Origin: Misgurnus anguillicaudatus
Taxonomy: Eukaryota > Chordata > Actinopteri > Cypriniformes > Cobitidae
Reading direction: 5' to 3'
NCBI RefSeq assembly: GCF_027580225.2
Contig: NC_073354.2
Span: forward strand, 28,974,001-29,038,000
Length of the DNA stretch: 64,000 nucleotides
In this document: positions 54,353 through 64,000 of the stretch, piece by piece
Layout: each line of letters starts with the position of its first letter
How positions within the stretch are numbered: the first letter of the stretch is position 1
Translations under genes and position numbers: made by a program
Notes under the pieces: generated by a model
The model's database searches: none
Told to the model about the DNA's origin: nothing
Seen by the model: the letters and a program-made list of their open reading frames with translations, nothing else

Positions 54353-54562
54353 GGGGCTGTTGAATGCTTTATTCTGATTGGTTGAGAAATGTGTGTTGAT
54401 TATTTTTCAATAACCGCACACCTAACCTTTAAAATGTCTTAAAAATAGGCACCAGAGCAATATTTTGTTATTATCCTTTGAATAATTCGAAAATAATGCA
54501 CACCCGCGGTGTAACGGCACTCCGCTTCGCGCATGCATTATTTTCTTTTAATTCAACAGCCC
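54353..54562. repeat. MITE with GGGGCTGTTGAATGC ends
   Basis: The left end GGGGCTGTTGAATGCTTTAT and right end TTTAATTCAACAGCCC are inverted. The interior has AATAATGCACACCCGCGG and GCGCATGCATTATTTTC words. Confidence 0.7.
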
Positions 54563-54629
54563 GTCATCAATTACTCCTACATTGAATTAACATGATCAAC
54601 TGTGTGACATTATCTAACAAAAATGATTA

Positions 54630-55020
54630 CACTGTACAAATAATAGTCGGCTCAACTTAAAAAAAGTTAGTTACATAGTTGCCTTAATTTTGAGTTAATT
54701 TAACTCAAAAATATTAGCTAAAACAAACTGATTTGAGTCAACTAATATTTTTAAGTTGAATGAACTCAAAATTTTAAGGCAACCAGGTAGCTGTAAAAAA
54801 ATTGTCAAATCAACATATATGTTTATGCTACTTTAATTATAACTTAAAAAAAATAAGTTAAACAATTTGAACTATTTTTATGTCAACTATTCAGGTCAAA
54901 CCCTGTTAAAGTTGTATTGTCTTGCAAAACCAATTTGTTTTAACTTCATGCTGCATTTTTTTTACAGTGTTACTCAACTTAAATAACTTAAGTCGAACAA
55001 CAAATCTTTTTTACAGAGTA
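54630..55020. repeat. Fold-back repeat with ACTGTACAAATAAT / TTTTTTACAGAGTA ends
   Basis: Paired inner words include AACTCAAAAATATTAG and CTAATATTTTTAAGTT, and GTTGCCTTAATTTTGAGTT with AACTCAAAATTTTAAGGCAAC. A second part follows to TTTTTTACAGAGTA. Confidence 0.6.
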
Positions 55021-56034
55021 TATTACACATTGTTATATATGTTTATGTAATGTTATGTAATACATTACTAATACAACTTTAAAGTAAACTGTTACACAAA
55101 AATTTAACATGAAATTAGCTTGAAAGTCTTTTAAAGAAGTTATTTCATACAAAGCAATGAGTCAATAAACAAGAAGTGACATAAACTGAAACTGATTCTG
55201 TGTAAATGTATTCTTTTGACATCATACAGCTGGAAGTGACCCCAACCCTAACACAGTGACCTGACATCTACCGTGATGCAACTATACACTTTGCCCTGCC
55301 AGGATGTTAACATGGTCATGGCACTTGGCAATAAATGCAATCAGTGGAAACTTCACACTCTGATGCAACTATTTAAAACTGTTGCAATGGAATCTACAGA
55401 TGTCAAATTAGGGTGTTGCAACTGTGACTGTTTTATTTCACATATTAAGGTCATAACCTTCGGTAACAGGATATTAATGATTTTAACGTTTACCTACAAA
55501 GCGTCGGCATCATTCGTTTGTAATTCACGCAACAGCATGACACGACCGACGGGTTTTTGCAACAGATATCAGGAATGTCTTACTCATATAGAAAGCATGA
55601 TATAACAAAGGTATTTTAGGTTACATTTCAATTTAAGATCAACTTCCCTTTTGGCAAAGATGCATAGGTCAATGATCAAATAAAAAAAAATAAGTCTAGA
55701 CCACATCCTTTTCAATACAATGAAAATGTTCTTTTTTTATAAAAGAGCTCAAGGAAGTGATGGTTCAGTGGAAGTTCAAAGTTTAAATTCTTTAAAAAAT
55801 TTCTTTAAGCGTTCCAAGAGTTTGAGCTGGGAGGGTAACCACCTACAGCTGCTACCAGGAACTGACAGATCAGGAAGAAAGAATTGAAGTACATTACAAT
55901 ACATTCTGCCATTTGACATTTTCAGCCCGCACTTTTAAAAACTTTTACAATGCAAAGGAGAATGTTTAATATTGAATCACAATATTTTTTCAATTTGTGT
56001 AGTGATCAGTAGAAGTATAGTTATCACCATGCAC

Positions 56035-56346
56035 TGTTAAAAGTAAAAAGTTAGATAAACTTTAAAAAATACTTCAATTGTTAACACCTAAAAAATTAAG
56101 TTGTTTCAACTTAAATATTTTCCTAAAGTTACATTTTAAGTTGAAAAATATCTCCATGAATATAGCCATAGATGCTGGAATGGCGAAAAGAATAAATAAA
56201 CTTGCTATGCTATGATCACTGTTTTTATAAAATTTTGTAATGAATGTTATGTTTTATTGTTAAAATTGTTAACTGTAAAAAATGTTTAGATGTTACCAAT
56301 AATAAGTAATTATAACATTTATCCAACTTTTCGGCTTTTACAGTGT
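56035..56346. repeat. Fold-back repeat related to 37.37-37.50 kb
   Basis: It begins ACTGTTAAAAGTAAAAAGTT and carries AAAAAATTAAGTTGTTTCAA; the tail TTTTCGGCTTTTACAGTGTA is an approximate inverted end. Similar words occur at 37370-37495. Confidence 0.5.
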
Positions 56347-57599
56347 ACTGAAATTATGATATGGAAATATAGCCATATATAAACATTTATCTAGAATTGT
56401 AGTTAATATATGTTTATGTGTGTATGTTTCTAATTTGAAAGATTTACATAATATAATATTAACAGAGGAGTACATGTAAAGCTCTAGTATGTGATTTTAA
56501 TATTTTATGGGTTGGTGCAGTGTTTATGTTAAAAAGGGTTGTTTATGTTCAGTTTTCGTTAATAAGGTACACAAAAAAGGGTGATTTTATTTAAAATGAA
56601 CTCCTAAAAAAAGTAACTCGTGACCTTCACACAAGGCAAACACTTTGATTCAAAAGATTTATATTAAAAAAATCAAAATACATACAAACATGAAATTTAT
56701 ATGCAAGGTGTCCACTAGAGGGCACAACAATCAAATAAATTAATTTGGCCAAAAGGTCACAGACCTTATTGTTTAGAAAGTTTGTACATTTCTCATAATA
56801 AAAATATTTTCTCATATAAAATATCTATAACATATGTTTCTAACAGGTTGGATGCACATAAATATATATTATTGACTTTATACATGATTGCTATTTCTCC
56901 GGTATAAAAAGACATAAAACAATAACTGTGCCCTAAATTTAAAATAAAAAGACCCAGTTATAGCAATACATTTGTTTTCGGTACAAAATATTTATCCTAC
57001 ACAAAACTAATACATTATATTTAACAAAGTGATGGTGATTTATATGAACAAAGTATGCATTTTTAAATACCAAAATGTATCTTTGAGGTATCAATATCCA
57101 CCCTTAAGATACAAATAAAATAGTATAAATATTAGTTTGTTCAGCAAGAATATGCAACTTGACATGGTATTAGATAGCTTTTTAACACGTTGATATTCAC
57201 CAGCATATACTTTTTATATTTGAAATGTTAAAATGCCAGTAAGCAGAGCCGTGTGGAGCTCTAGGACTTTTCAGAAGAGAAGAGAAAACTGGAAGAGAAA
57301 TGAAGAAGTGTGCACCCTACACTGGTTAGGAAGGTAAGTACAGGGAGGTTAGAGGAAGTGATACAATCTGGAAAAAAACTGACCCTCATCTAACCGCAAC
57401 CACCCATTTCCATGCACAATGAGTAAATAGAAATTCACTGAATTTGAATCCACGTTACAGTATGTAAAAACTAATATTATACAGGACAGGATTTAACAGC
57501 GTCATAAAAAATGAAATGAGATAAAATAAATGGTTTATAAAAAACAGCAATAAACCAAACAAATTAAATAACAAGCATTAAATAACACTGGCGTATAAG

Positions 57600-57835
57600 T
57601 TTTTAATTGTGACTCTGTCTGTGAAATGAAGGCAAAAGTCTCTAATTATGAGATGGGAGCATTAAAGTTCAAATCACTGATTTCAATCTTTGACACATGA
57701 CCTTACTCAGTCAATATTAAAAATATCAGGGTCATATGTTACAGAATATTCTTTATGAAGGAGAACTTTAAAACAGTAAATCACAAAAAATTACTTTAGC
57801 TGGGTTTTCACAGGCAGGGTCACAATTGTGTTAAT
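57600..57835 (-). repeat. Dispersed repeat, inverted relative to 23.1-23.3 kb
   Basis: Read on the minus strand it gives GAAAACCCAGCTAAAGTAAT, then TGACCCTGATATTTTTAATA, GACTGAGTAAGGTCATGTGT and CCCATCTCATAATTAG, the same order as at 23135-23330. Confidence 0.65.
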
Positions 57836-58049
57836 CTCTTATTGTTAGTTTTGATGCAGGCACAACAAAACTGCTGTCACATTTTAGTCAGATATATCAC
57901 TTATAAAGCAGAACGTATACATTATTCACAGTAGTACATCTGATGGGTTATTTAATACATCAGAGTAAATAAAAGTGGATGTATATTTACTGACATTGGA
58001 AAAAACAACATATGACAATTAAATTCTGTATTCTGAATATACAGTTGGT

Positions 58050-58532
58050 TTCAAAACCTTAAAGGGACACTCCACTTTCCCTGAAAATACGCTCACTTTC
58101 CAGCTCCCCTAGAGCTAAACATCTGATCTCCACCGTTTTGGAATCCATTCAGCCGATCTCCAGGTCCGGCGCTAGCACTTTTAGCATAGCTTAGCACAAT
58201 CCATTGAATCCGACCAGACCACCAGCATCACGCCAAAAACAACCAAAGAGTTTTGATAAAGTCACTGAATATGATGCCATTTTGAGAGTATAGTTCCTAG
58301 CCAGATCTGGAAAAGTTTTAAATAGGAAAAATATCGAAACTCTTTGGTTATTTTTTAGCGCCATGCTAATGGTCTAATCAGATTCAATGGATTGTGCTAA
58401 GCTATGCTAAAAGTGCTACCACCAGACCCGGAGATCAGCTGAATGGATTTCAAAAAGGTAAGAATCAAATGTTTGACTCTTGAGGAGCTGGAAAATTAGC
58501 ATATTTTTTTTAAAAAAGGAATGTCCCTTTAA
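58050..58532. repeat. Fold-back MITE, AAAGGGACACTCCACTTT family
   Basis: The left arm has AGCATAGCTTAGCACAATCC and GGAATCCATTCAGCCGATCTC; the right arm has GGATTGTGCTAAGCTATGCT and GAGATCAGCTGAATGGATTTC. It ends AATGTCCCTTTAA. The two arms meet near 58290. Confidence 0.8.
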
Positions 58533-59810
58533 AGGAAAACACCACCGTTTTTCAATATTTTACTATGTTCTTACCTCAATTTAAGCCCTATTCGGACGGG
58601 ATTAGTTTTACAGGGGGACCTCTGAAAAAATCTTACTTCTCAGAGGTCCTCTGTGTTTTTAATCCCGTCCGAATCGGCCATGTCTGTGTTTTTCTCTGAC
58701 GATCTCCGTAAAAATTCCAGAGCAATTTACCTACTGTTTTTCACTGAACTCAGAGGTCCTCTGAGAAATTTAATCCCGTCCGGATGCAAATGTCTGTGTT
58801 TGCCTGCAATATCTTTTGAAAACGCGGTTCATTTCGTGTTTTGGCCAACGTGATCTGCCGTAAGGTCTTACTAATGCGCGTATATTGTATTTCCTGAGTC
58901 CCATTCATTCAGATATGAATGTTTTTTCGCATTTGGCAAAATAAAGTAATTAAATCAAGACGAGCTGAATATCATACACTGTTAAGACTAAACACTGTAA
59001 TATCATTAACATTATAAGAAACTCCGTTTAAAGTTGTTCAACTCCGGAATGTTAATGTTAATTAAAAAAGATATTAAATTTTATTAATCATTATTTCTTC
59101 ATTTCTTGTTATAAGCAGACAGTTATATAAAACGCTAAAGTTACTTTAGTAGGATTTGTATATTTTATTTTGATTTGTTAAAATTAAATTAATAAATTAC
59201 ATGTTCTGTCATAATTTTACATTTAAAGCAAAATATTTAACATTACAAACACGCGTATCCAGAGCACGTGCTATTGCAACGCCCAAATGCATGAAACAGA
59301 CACTCCCATCTCTGGAATAGCCTGCATCATTTTAATCCCGTCCGAATCGGTACATAAAATCACAGACGTCCTGGGGGACACGCTGAAACTCAAACGTCGT
59401 TTGGAAAACTAATCCCGTCTGAATAGTGCTTTAGATGAATTAATACATACCTATCTTTTTTAAATGCGTGCACTTTTAGTCTTTGTACAGCGCCTCGTGA
59501 ATGTGTTGGCATTTAGCCTAGCCCCATTCATTCCTATGGCTCCAAACAGGGATGAATTTAGAAGCCACCAAACACTTCCATGTTTTCCTTATTTAAAGAC
59601 TGTTACATGTGTAACTACTCAAGTAAGTATGGTGGCACAAAATATGTTTGGAGCCATAGGAATGAATGGGGCCATGCCAAATGCCAACAAACTCAAGAAG
59701 CACTGTACAAAGATTAAAAGTGCACACATAAAAAAAAAATAGGTATTAATTCATCTAAGTTGAGGTAAGAACATAGTAAAATATTGAAAAACGGTGGTGT
59801 TTTCCTTTAA
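58533..59810. repeat. CATTTAGCCTAGCCCC fold-back family, split copy
   Basis: It begins GGAAAACACCACCGTTTTTC and ends GAAAAACGGTGGTGTTTTCC, perfect inverted 20-mers. The left arm is opened by an insert (58585-59430) with ends GCCCTATTCGGACGGGATTA and TAATCCCGTCTGAATAGTGC. The frames at 59464-59742 and 58653-58853 belong to these repeats. Confidence 0.75.
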
Positions 59811-60158
59811 GTCCACATTACAAATATGGTTTTAGGATTTTGCCAAATTCAAAGCAAAAACATGCATTGTAAAATAAAATTTAAATGTTTAAGATTGTGC
59901 CCATCATCTCACTAAGAATGATCATATTTACAGTACCTGAAGCACATGAGATGCTCTTTGGACAGGTTTAGCACATGCTGCTATTAAAGCCAAAGGGGGA
60001 CAATCCAGATACTTCCCTTAAACTTTTCTCTCAAATTGTTATGGCGATGTTGAACCACCAACCAATGAATCTTACAATTAACTCATATCGTGAACACAAG
60101 AGTTTCGAGACTCGCTTTGAAATAGGACCAAAAAAGATCAGATGTAAGTGGACTGACC

Positions 60159-62097
60159 CTATCTAGACATAAACTCAGATGGCACTGGGCACCTTGTTGT
60201 TGAGGCCGTACCACAGTTCAAGACAGGGCACAGGGGCTCATGGGCTTTGAGGGCTTCTGTCAAATGTTGCTGTTCCTCAATCAACAACTGAACTTCCTTC
60301 TTTAGCAAGCTGTTCTCTTGTTCCAGACACTCATATTCCTGATTAGGAAATATTTGAGAAACCACATCAACATCAGTGTGCATTTTGTGTTTTTTTATGT
60401 CTGCCCACAAATACCAAAATTAACTTGACATGCATCCTCATCAAATAAACACAAAAAGTCAGTACTGTTTACATGCTACATAATGTACGGTTTGCGAACC
60501 TCATGAAGCTCATCGGCTCTCTGGGTTTGTCTTTTCCGGCTCCTCTGCGCAGCCACTCGATTCTTTTCTCTTCTTTTTAACCTTTTGTCGTCATCATCAG
60601 AGCTCTAAATTATAATAGCATTGTCCCGTCAGAGGACCACAGTATGCACTGTGTGTGGACCCTTTAGGAAAATTAACCATGGTTTTGCTATAGTAAAAGT
60701 CAACAAACCATGTTTTTGGTGGATTTATTTTAATTTGTATTACTTCAAATCTCACTGTTAATAAAATATGGTTAACTATAAAATTATAGTGTAGTATGTT
60801 ATAGAAAATACACTCTAAAAATCACTAGATCATTTTAAACGCAGCGTTGGGTCAAAAAATGACACACCTCTCAATGGGTTTTAATTTAACCTATGCTTGG
60901 TTGTCAATCCCAAATGTTGAGTTGTTTTAATAATACTAATATTTTTTGTTTATTTAACCCATCGGCTGTCACTTTTGACCCAACACTGGGTTGAAAATAA
61001 CCCAGCATTTTTAGGGTGTAGTAAATTTGTGGTTACTATGGTTTGGCTAAAACTGAAACTAAAAAAATTGTAGTTAGTAAAACCAAGGTTAGTTTTTGAA
61101 AAGGGTGCGTAACCAGTGATAGAAGTAATTTCAGAATTTTCAATAGTACATAAATATGGAAGTACACTCTAAAAATGTCTGGGTTATTTTTGACCTATAA
61201 TGGGTAAATATTGGACAGAACACGTGCTGGATCAAAAATTAACCCAATGCTGGGTTATTTTAACCCAACTGCTGGGTCATTATATTACCCCATGGTTGCA
61301 TAACAACAACCCAACATATGGTCATTTTTAACCCAGCGCGGGGTAATTTTTAACCCAGCACGTGTTCTGTCCAATATTTACGCATGGGTCAAAAATAACC
61401 CAGCCATTTTTAGAGTGTATACATATTTACTATAGTAAACTGTAGTATAATTCCTGTAATCTACTGTGATTTTGAACCTTACCATCCCTTACGAAAATTA
61501 ACCATGGTTTAACTAAACGTTTCTGTAGTAAAACCATAGTAACTACAAAATGACCATGGTTTTCAAAAATAATAGTTAAACTAGGGTTAGTGTAGTAAAA
61601 CCATGGTTTTACTGATAGTAATCAATACACCCAAAAAAAAACATAGTTATTTCACTTTTACCACAATAAAACCATGGTTAATTTTCGTAAGGGATGGTAA
61701 ATACTTAAGTATACTACAGTATTTACTACAGTTCATTATTACATCATAATACTATAGCATACATTACAGTAAGTGCTTTAACATACTGCAGTATACTACA
61801 ATTTGCCATAGTAAATACTAAATAATAAAACAATTTCAAGTGGATTTATTAAAGTATTATTAAAATTCTAATCACCATACAACGAAAAACTAAAATATGC
61901 ACAAATCATAGATTACAAATCAAAGAAATGCAACATTTTGACAAATATAATAGGTAAAATGTATAATGTTATGCAAAATCATCAAAAGAAGAACAATATT
62001 GTGTAATGAAACAGTATCATACCTCGCTTTTTCTACACATCCGTAAAGATGCAGCATCATTTTGAGTCAAGTTACTCGTCACATTGAAAAGTGACAT
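60159..62097 (-). CDS. BATF3: BATF3, basic leucine zipper ATF-like transcription factor 3
   Basis: BATF-family proteins are short AP-1 factors that pair with JUN proteins and, in immune cells, with IRF4/IRF8. Coding exons on the minus strand: 62097-62023, 60604-60500 and 60338-60159 (TAG), all phase 0, giving 119 aa (human BATF3 127). Exon 1 encodes MSLFNVTSNLTQNDAASLRM. Exon 2 holds an acidic start and the basic region DDDDKRLKRREKNRVAAQRS followed by RKRQTQRADELHE. Exon 3 holds the zipper, EYECLEQENSLLKKEVQLLI with leucine heptads to LTEALKAHEPLCPVLNC. The call as BATF3 over BATF rests on its position between ATF3 and NSL1, as in human, in the same orientation. Intron 1 has three repeats. 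A GC-rich fold-back element lies about 140 bp upstream of the start. Confidence 0.94.
60811..61019. repeat. GGGTTA-rich MITE in BATF3 intron 1
   Basis: It begins ACACTCTAAAAATCACTAG and ends AACCCAGCATTTTTAGGGTGT, inverted ends. Inner words: AAATGACACACCTCTCAATG and ATCGGCTGTCACTTTTGACC. Confidence 0.65.
61162..61419. repeat. Palindromic MITE, ACACTCTAAAAATGTCTGGG ends
   Basis: The left arm ACTCTAAAAATGTCTGGGTT and the right arm AACCCAGCCATTTTTAGAGT pair, as do AATATTGGACAGAACACGTG and CACGTGTTCTGTCCAATATT (perfect). A clean fold-back element in BATF3 intron 1. Confidence 0.85.
61480..61699. repeat. MITE with 31-bp perfect inverted ends
   Basis: The left end TACCATCCCTTACGAAAATT and the following AACCATGGTTT return exactly inverted at 61669-61699. 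The interior has several ACCATGGT words. In BATF3 intron 1; a degenerate relative lies around 60661-60800. Confidence 0.85.
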
Positions 62098-62237
62098 GAC
62101 AGATCTAACAAACCGTGACGGAAACTACAATAAAATTACATTCACGAGACTGGACGAAAAGTTAAATCAATCGTGTAAAACTAAAAGGTGACTTGCCCTA
62201 ACGGACTGTAAAACATCGTCTTATTGGTTCACATTAA

Positions 62238-62379
62238 GTGTGTTCGACTTTATGCGCTGTTGCTCAGACCATTCGTTGGGTGATATCAAAGTACCGCGAG
62301 AGCAATTAGAGACGAACCGCTCTCGCGGTACTTTGATGTCATACGCCGGTCGGTCTGCGCAGCGCCTATTTGCGACTTA
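62238..62379. repeat. GC-rich fold-back element, copy C (upstream of BATF3)
   Basis: The left arm GTGTTCGACTTTATGCGCTG, GATATCAAAGTACCGCGAGA; the right arm GCTCTCGCGGTACTTTGATG, TCTGCGCAGCGCCTATTTGC, GACTTA. ATATCAAAGTACCGCGAGAGC and GCTCTCGCGGTACTTTGATG are near-perfect inverted copies around a loop of about 19 bases. Confidence 0.85.
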
Positions 62380-62675
62380 TTTTAAAAGCTTGCGAAGGAT
62401 GTTCTTTGAAGTCACGTGGTGCTCTCGGTGTCAATGTCAGTCTAACTAGATGCTGTGAATGTAGATGGACTAAGTTGTGGCGTTATTGTAATCAGACGAT
62501 TTTACTGCTCATCATCTGACAGGGATTCAGTGTTTAATTAATAATTCTGGTTGGTTAAGGATAAAGAAGTTACAAGAATCGGGAGTCAGTGTCAGTAAAC
62601 CAACTCTGGTTGACCAAAAACACATTGTGGTGTAAATCTGGACCACATCATCAACACGGTTCTCCAAAAGAGTAA

Positions 62676-62843
62676 TTTATTGGATTTAGAGGAAACAGAA
62701 AAAAGTAACACCTAATTCAATGGAAACCGCATGCATTTCTGTCTTAAATATTTGAGCATACAAATCATTACACACCTTTAAAAGCAAATCATATTTAGTA
62801 CAACATTCACACACAGTTCATTCTCACACACGCTACATTTTAT
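62676..62843 (-). other. NSL1: NSL1 3' untranslated region
   Basis: Sequence between the NSL1 stop (62844) and a poly(A) signal AATAAA on the minus strand at 62681-62676. The distance, about 165 bp, is normal for a short 3' end. Confidence 0.6.
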
Positions 62844-63394
62844 TTATTCATCACTATTCGTCTCATTGTGAATGATTTTTGGAGCAGGTACATAATCTGC
62901 ACTGTATTCTGCATCAGACGCAGCTCTTTTGATGGTCGAGGGAAGCCTGTGGTGAAGATCTGGACAGCTAGCTCCCACTGAACTTCCCAAAATTTCTTTA
63001 TAGATTTCCACCGACTCCAAAGAAGGCTGCATGTTTAGTGCTTGACGCAAGCCGTCGGCAGCCTGCTTCAGACTTCTCAGAGACTAAAAAAATAGCCAGC
63101 ATTTTTATAAATATGGCATTCAAGTAACATGTAAAATGTTTAAATCTTATGCATGGGGAGTAAAAATGCAGATGAATGTCACAGATTGGTACCTTCATAA
63201 CTGCACTGGCTTGTTTGAACATGGTGGGAGCAGTGGTGGATAAGTTTTTCATGATAGTTTCTGTGAAAACATATGTTTACAAGTTGCAGTAAATTTTTGT
63301 AAAATAACTAATTGCAGAAAAAGGGGAAGGGGAACAAACCTTGAACAGGGTCTGGTTTTATGTCTTCTGGCTTTACTGCCTGTTCATACAAACC
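62844..63394 (-). CDS. NSL1: NSL1, MIS12 kinetochore complex subunit (partial: C-terminal exons)
   Basis: NSL1 is one of four subunits of the MIS12 complex, which joins centromere chromatin to the NDC80 microtubule-binding complex. Three coding exons are seen on the minus strand: 63394-63340, 63260-63193 and 63083-62844 (TAA). G|AA joins to make the Glu of ETIMKNL, and AAG|TCT is phase 0. The segment KPDPVQETIMKNL and the following KQAADGLRQALNMQPSLESV match the human run with MQP near its end by position and pattern. The tail to NSDE is poorly conserved. Upstream exons lie beyond the window end. BATF3 follows on the same strand, as in human. Similarity is weaker than for the other genes, but position and pattern agree. 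Confidence 0.82.
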
Positions 63395-63862
63395 CTACAA
63401 TATAAACATATATTGGTAAACATACTCTATATCCATTCTGATACATTACATTTCCATTTTATTTAGAGTTGGTTTAATTAATAAATGGTTTTACAGGATT
63501 AAATTATACAGTCTTTCGTACACAATAGACAAAAGTTTGACTATATAATGCTCAGACATAAACATTTTCAGTCAATACCAATTGAGGCTTTTTACAACAC
63601 CAGAAGATATCTAATTGAGTTTTTCTCTAAAACTGAAACAAGGTATTGCTGCGCTTTTCTTTTTTGTAATGTTCAACAAAAATGCAATTAATAAAAAAAC
63701 TTAAATCACAATATTTACTGACATCTAGTGGCCACAAGTTGAACACCTGACAAAAGGAATGAATGAACAGCACAAATAGTTCCAATAATGTTAAACAAAA
63801 TGAATTGGGCAAATACTGTATATGCAATTATAAATAGATGAATTGAATAGAATTAAGGATGC

Positions 63863-64000
63863 ATAACAATTAATCGCGATTAATCTATAGCAGAATAAAA
63901 CATTTTGTTTACATCATATATGTGTGTTAACTGTGTATAATAACTTTGTATAGATAAATGCACACACATGCATGTATATATTTAAGAAATGTTTACATGT
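63863..64000. repeat. Partial repeat of the AATTAATCGCGATTAATC type, cut by window end
   Basis: It begins ACAATTAATCGCGATTAATC and runs through AATAAAACATTTTGTTTACA and TGTGTATAATAACTTTGTAT to the edge. Same family as the repeat around 31062-32667. Confidence 0.65.

Larger units (their letters stand above)
52801..60158. other. Intergenic stretch between ATF3 and BATF3 (convergent)
   Basis: Besides the repeats listed, 52801-54352, 55021-56034 and 56347-57599 hold only AT-rich sequence with no coding signal. The BATF3 3' untranslated region must lie at the right edge, but no AATAAA on the minus strand close to 60159 is clear enough to call. Confidence 0.55.

Overview
The window is nuclear DNA of a bony fish, most likely a cyprinid (carp/minnow group). 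The genes are vertebrate genes with short exons, GT-AG introns and phases that join cleanly. The space between exons is packed with fold-back and inverted-terminal-repeat DNA elements of types common in zebrafish relatives (Angel-like, hAT-like, Tc1-like). I found no bacterial genes, operons, CRISPR arrays or tRNA/rRNA genes. Species cannot be fixed from sequence alone.

Six protein-coding genes are supported. Left block: the last three coding exons of AIG1 (+, 7463-15293), complete ADAT2 (-, six coding exons, 29619 down to 23403) and complete PEX3 (+, twelve coding exons, 30064-35144). ADAT2 and PEX3 are divergent, with start codons 444 bp apart, so they probably share a bidirectional promoter. 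Right block: complete ATF3 (+, coding exons 49748-51526, untranslated first exon and TATA promoter near 48.7-48.9 kb), complete BATF3 (-, three coding exons, 62097 down to 60159) and the 3' end of NSL1 (-, 63394 down to 62844, continuing past the window). Every splice junction was checked by frame: ADAT2 gives 201 aa, PEX3 367 aa, ATF3 201 aa and BATF3 119 aa.

Gene order and strand match human 6q24 (AIG1-ADAT2-PEX3) on the left and human 1q32 (ATF3-BATF3-NSL1) on the right, so the roughly 13 kb between PEX3 and ATF3 is a junction between two ancestral linkage blocks. The genes do not form one pathway. AIG1 is a membrane lipid hydrolase, ADAT2 a tRNA deaminase subunit, PEX3 a peroxisome membrane assembly factor, ATF3 and BATF3 are bZIP factors of the AP-1/ATF group, and NSL1 is a kinetochore subunit.

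Repeats fill most of the rest. Notable are a Tc1-like element with long inverted repeats nested in an older composite repeat (19.7-22.0 kb), a second Tc1-like element whose transposase has lost a catalytic aspartate and carries a Harbinger-type insertion (31.1-32.6 kb), a hAT element with a clean 8-bp target duplication (24.2-25.6 kb), a near-perfect 724-bp palindrome (10.7-11.4 kb), and a GC-rich fold-back family with three copies, two of them just upstream of gene starts. I did not find a convincing new multi-gene system. The best leads are that promoter-associated fold-back family, a broken first-exon-like unit inside ADAT2 intron 2, and the block junction with its possible ATF3 regulatory DNA.
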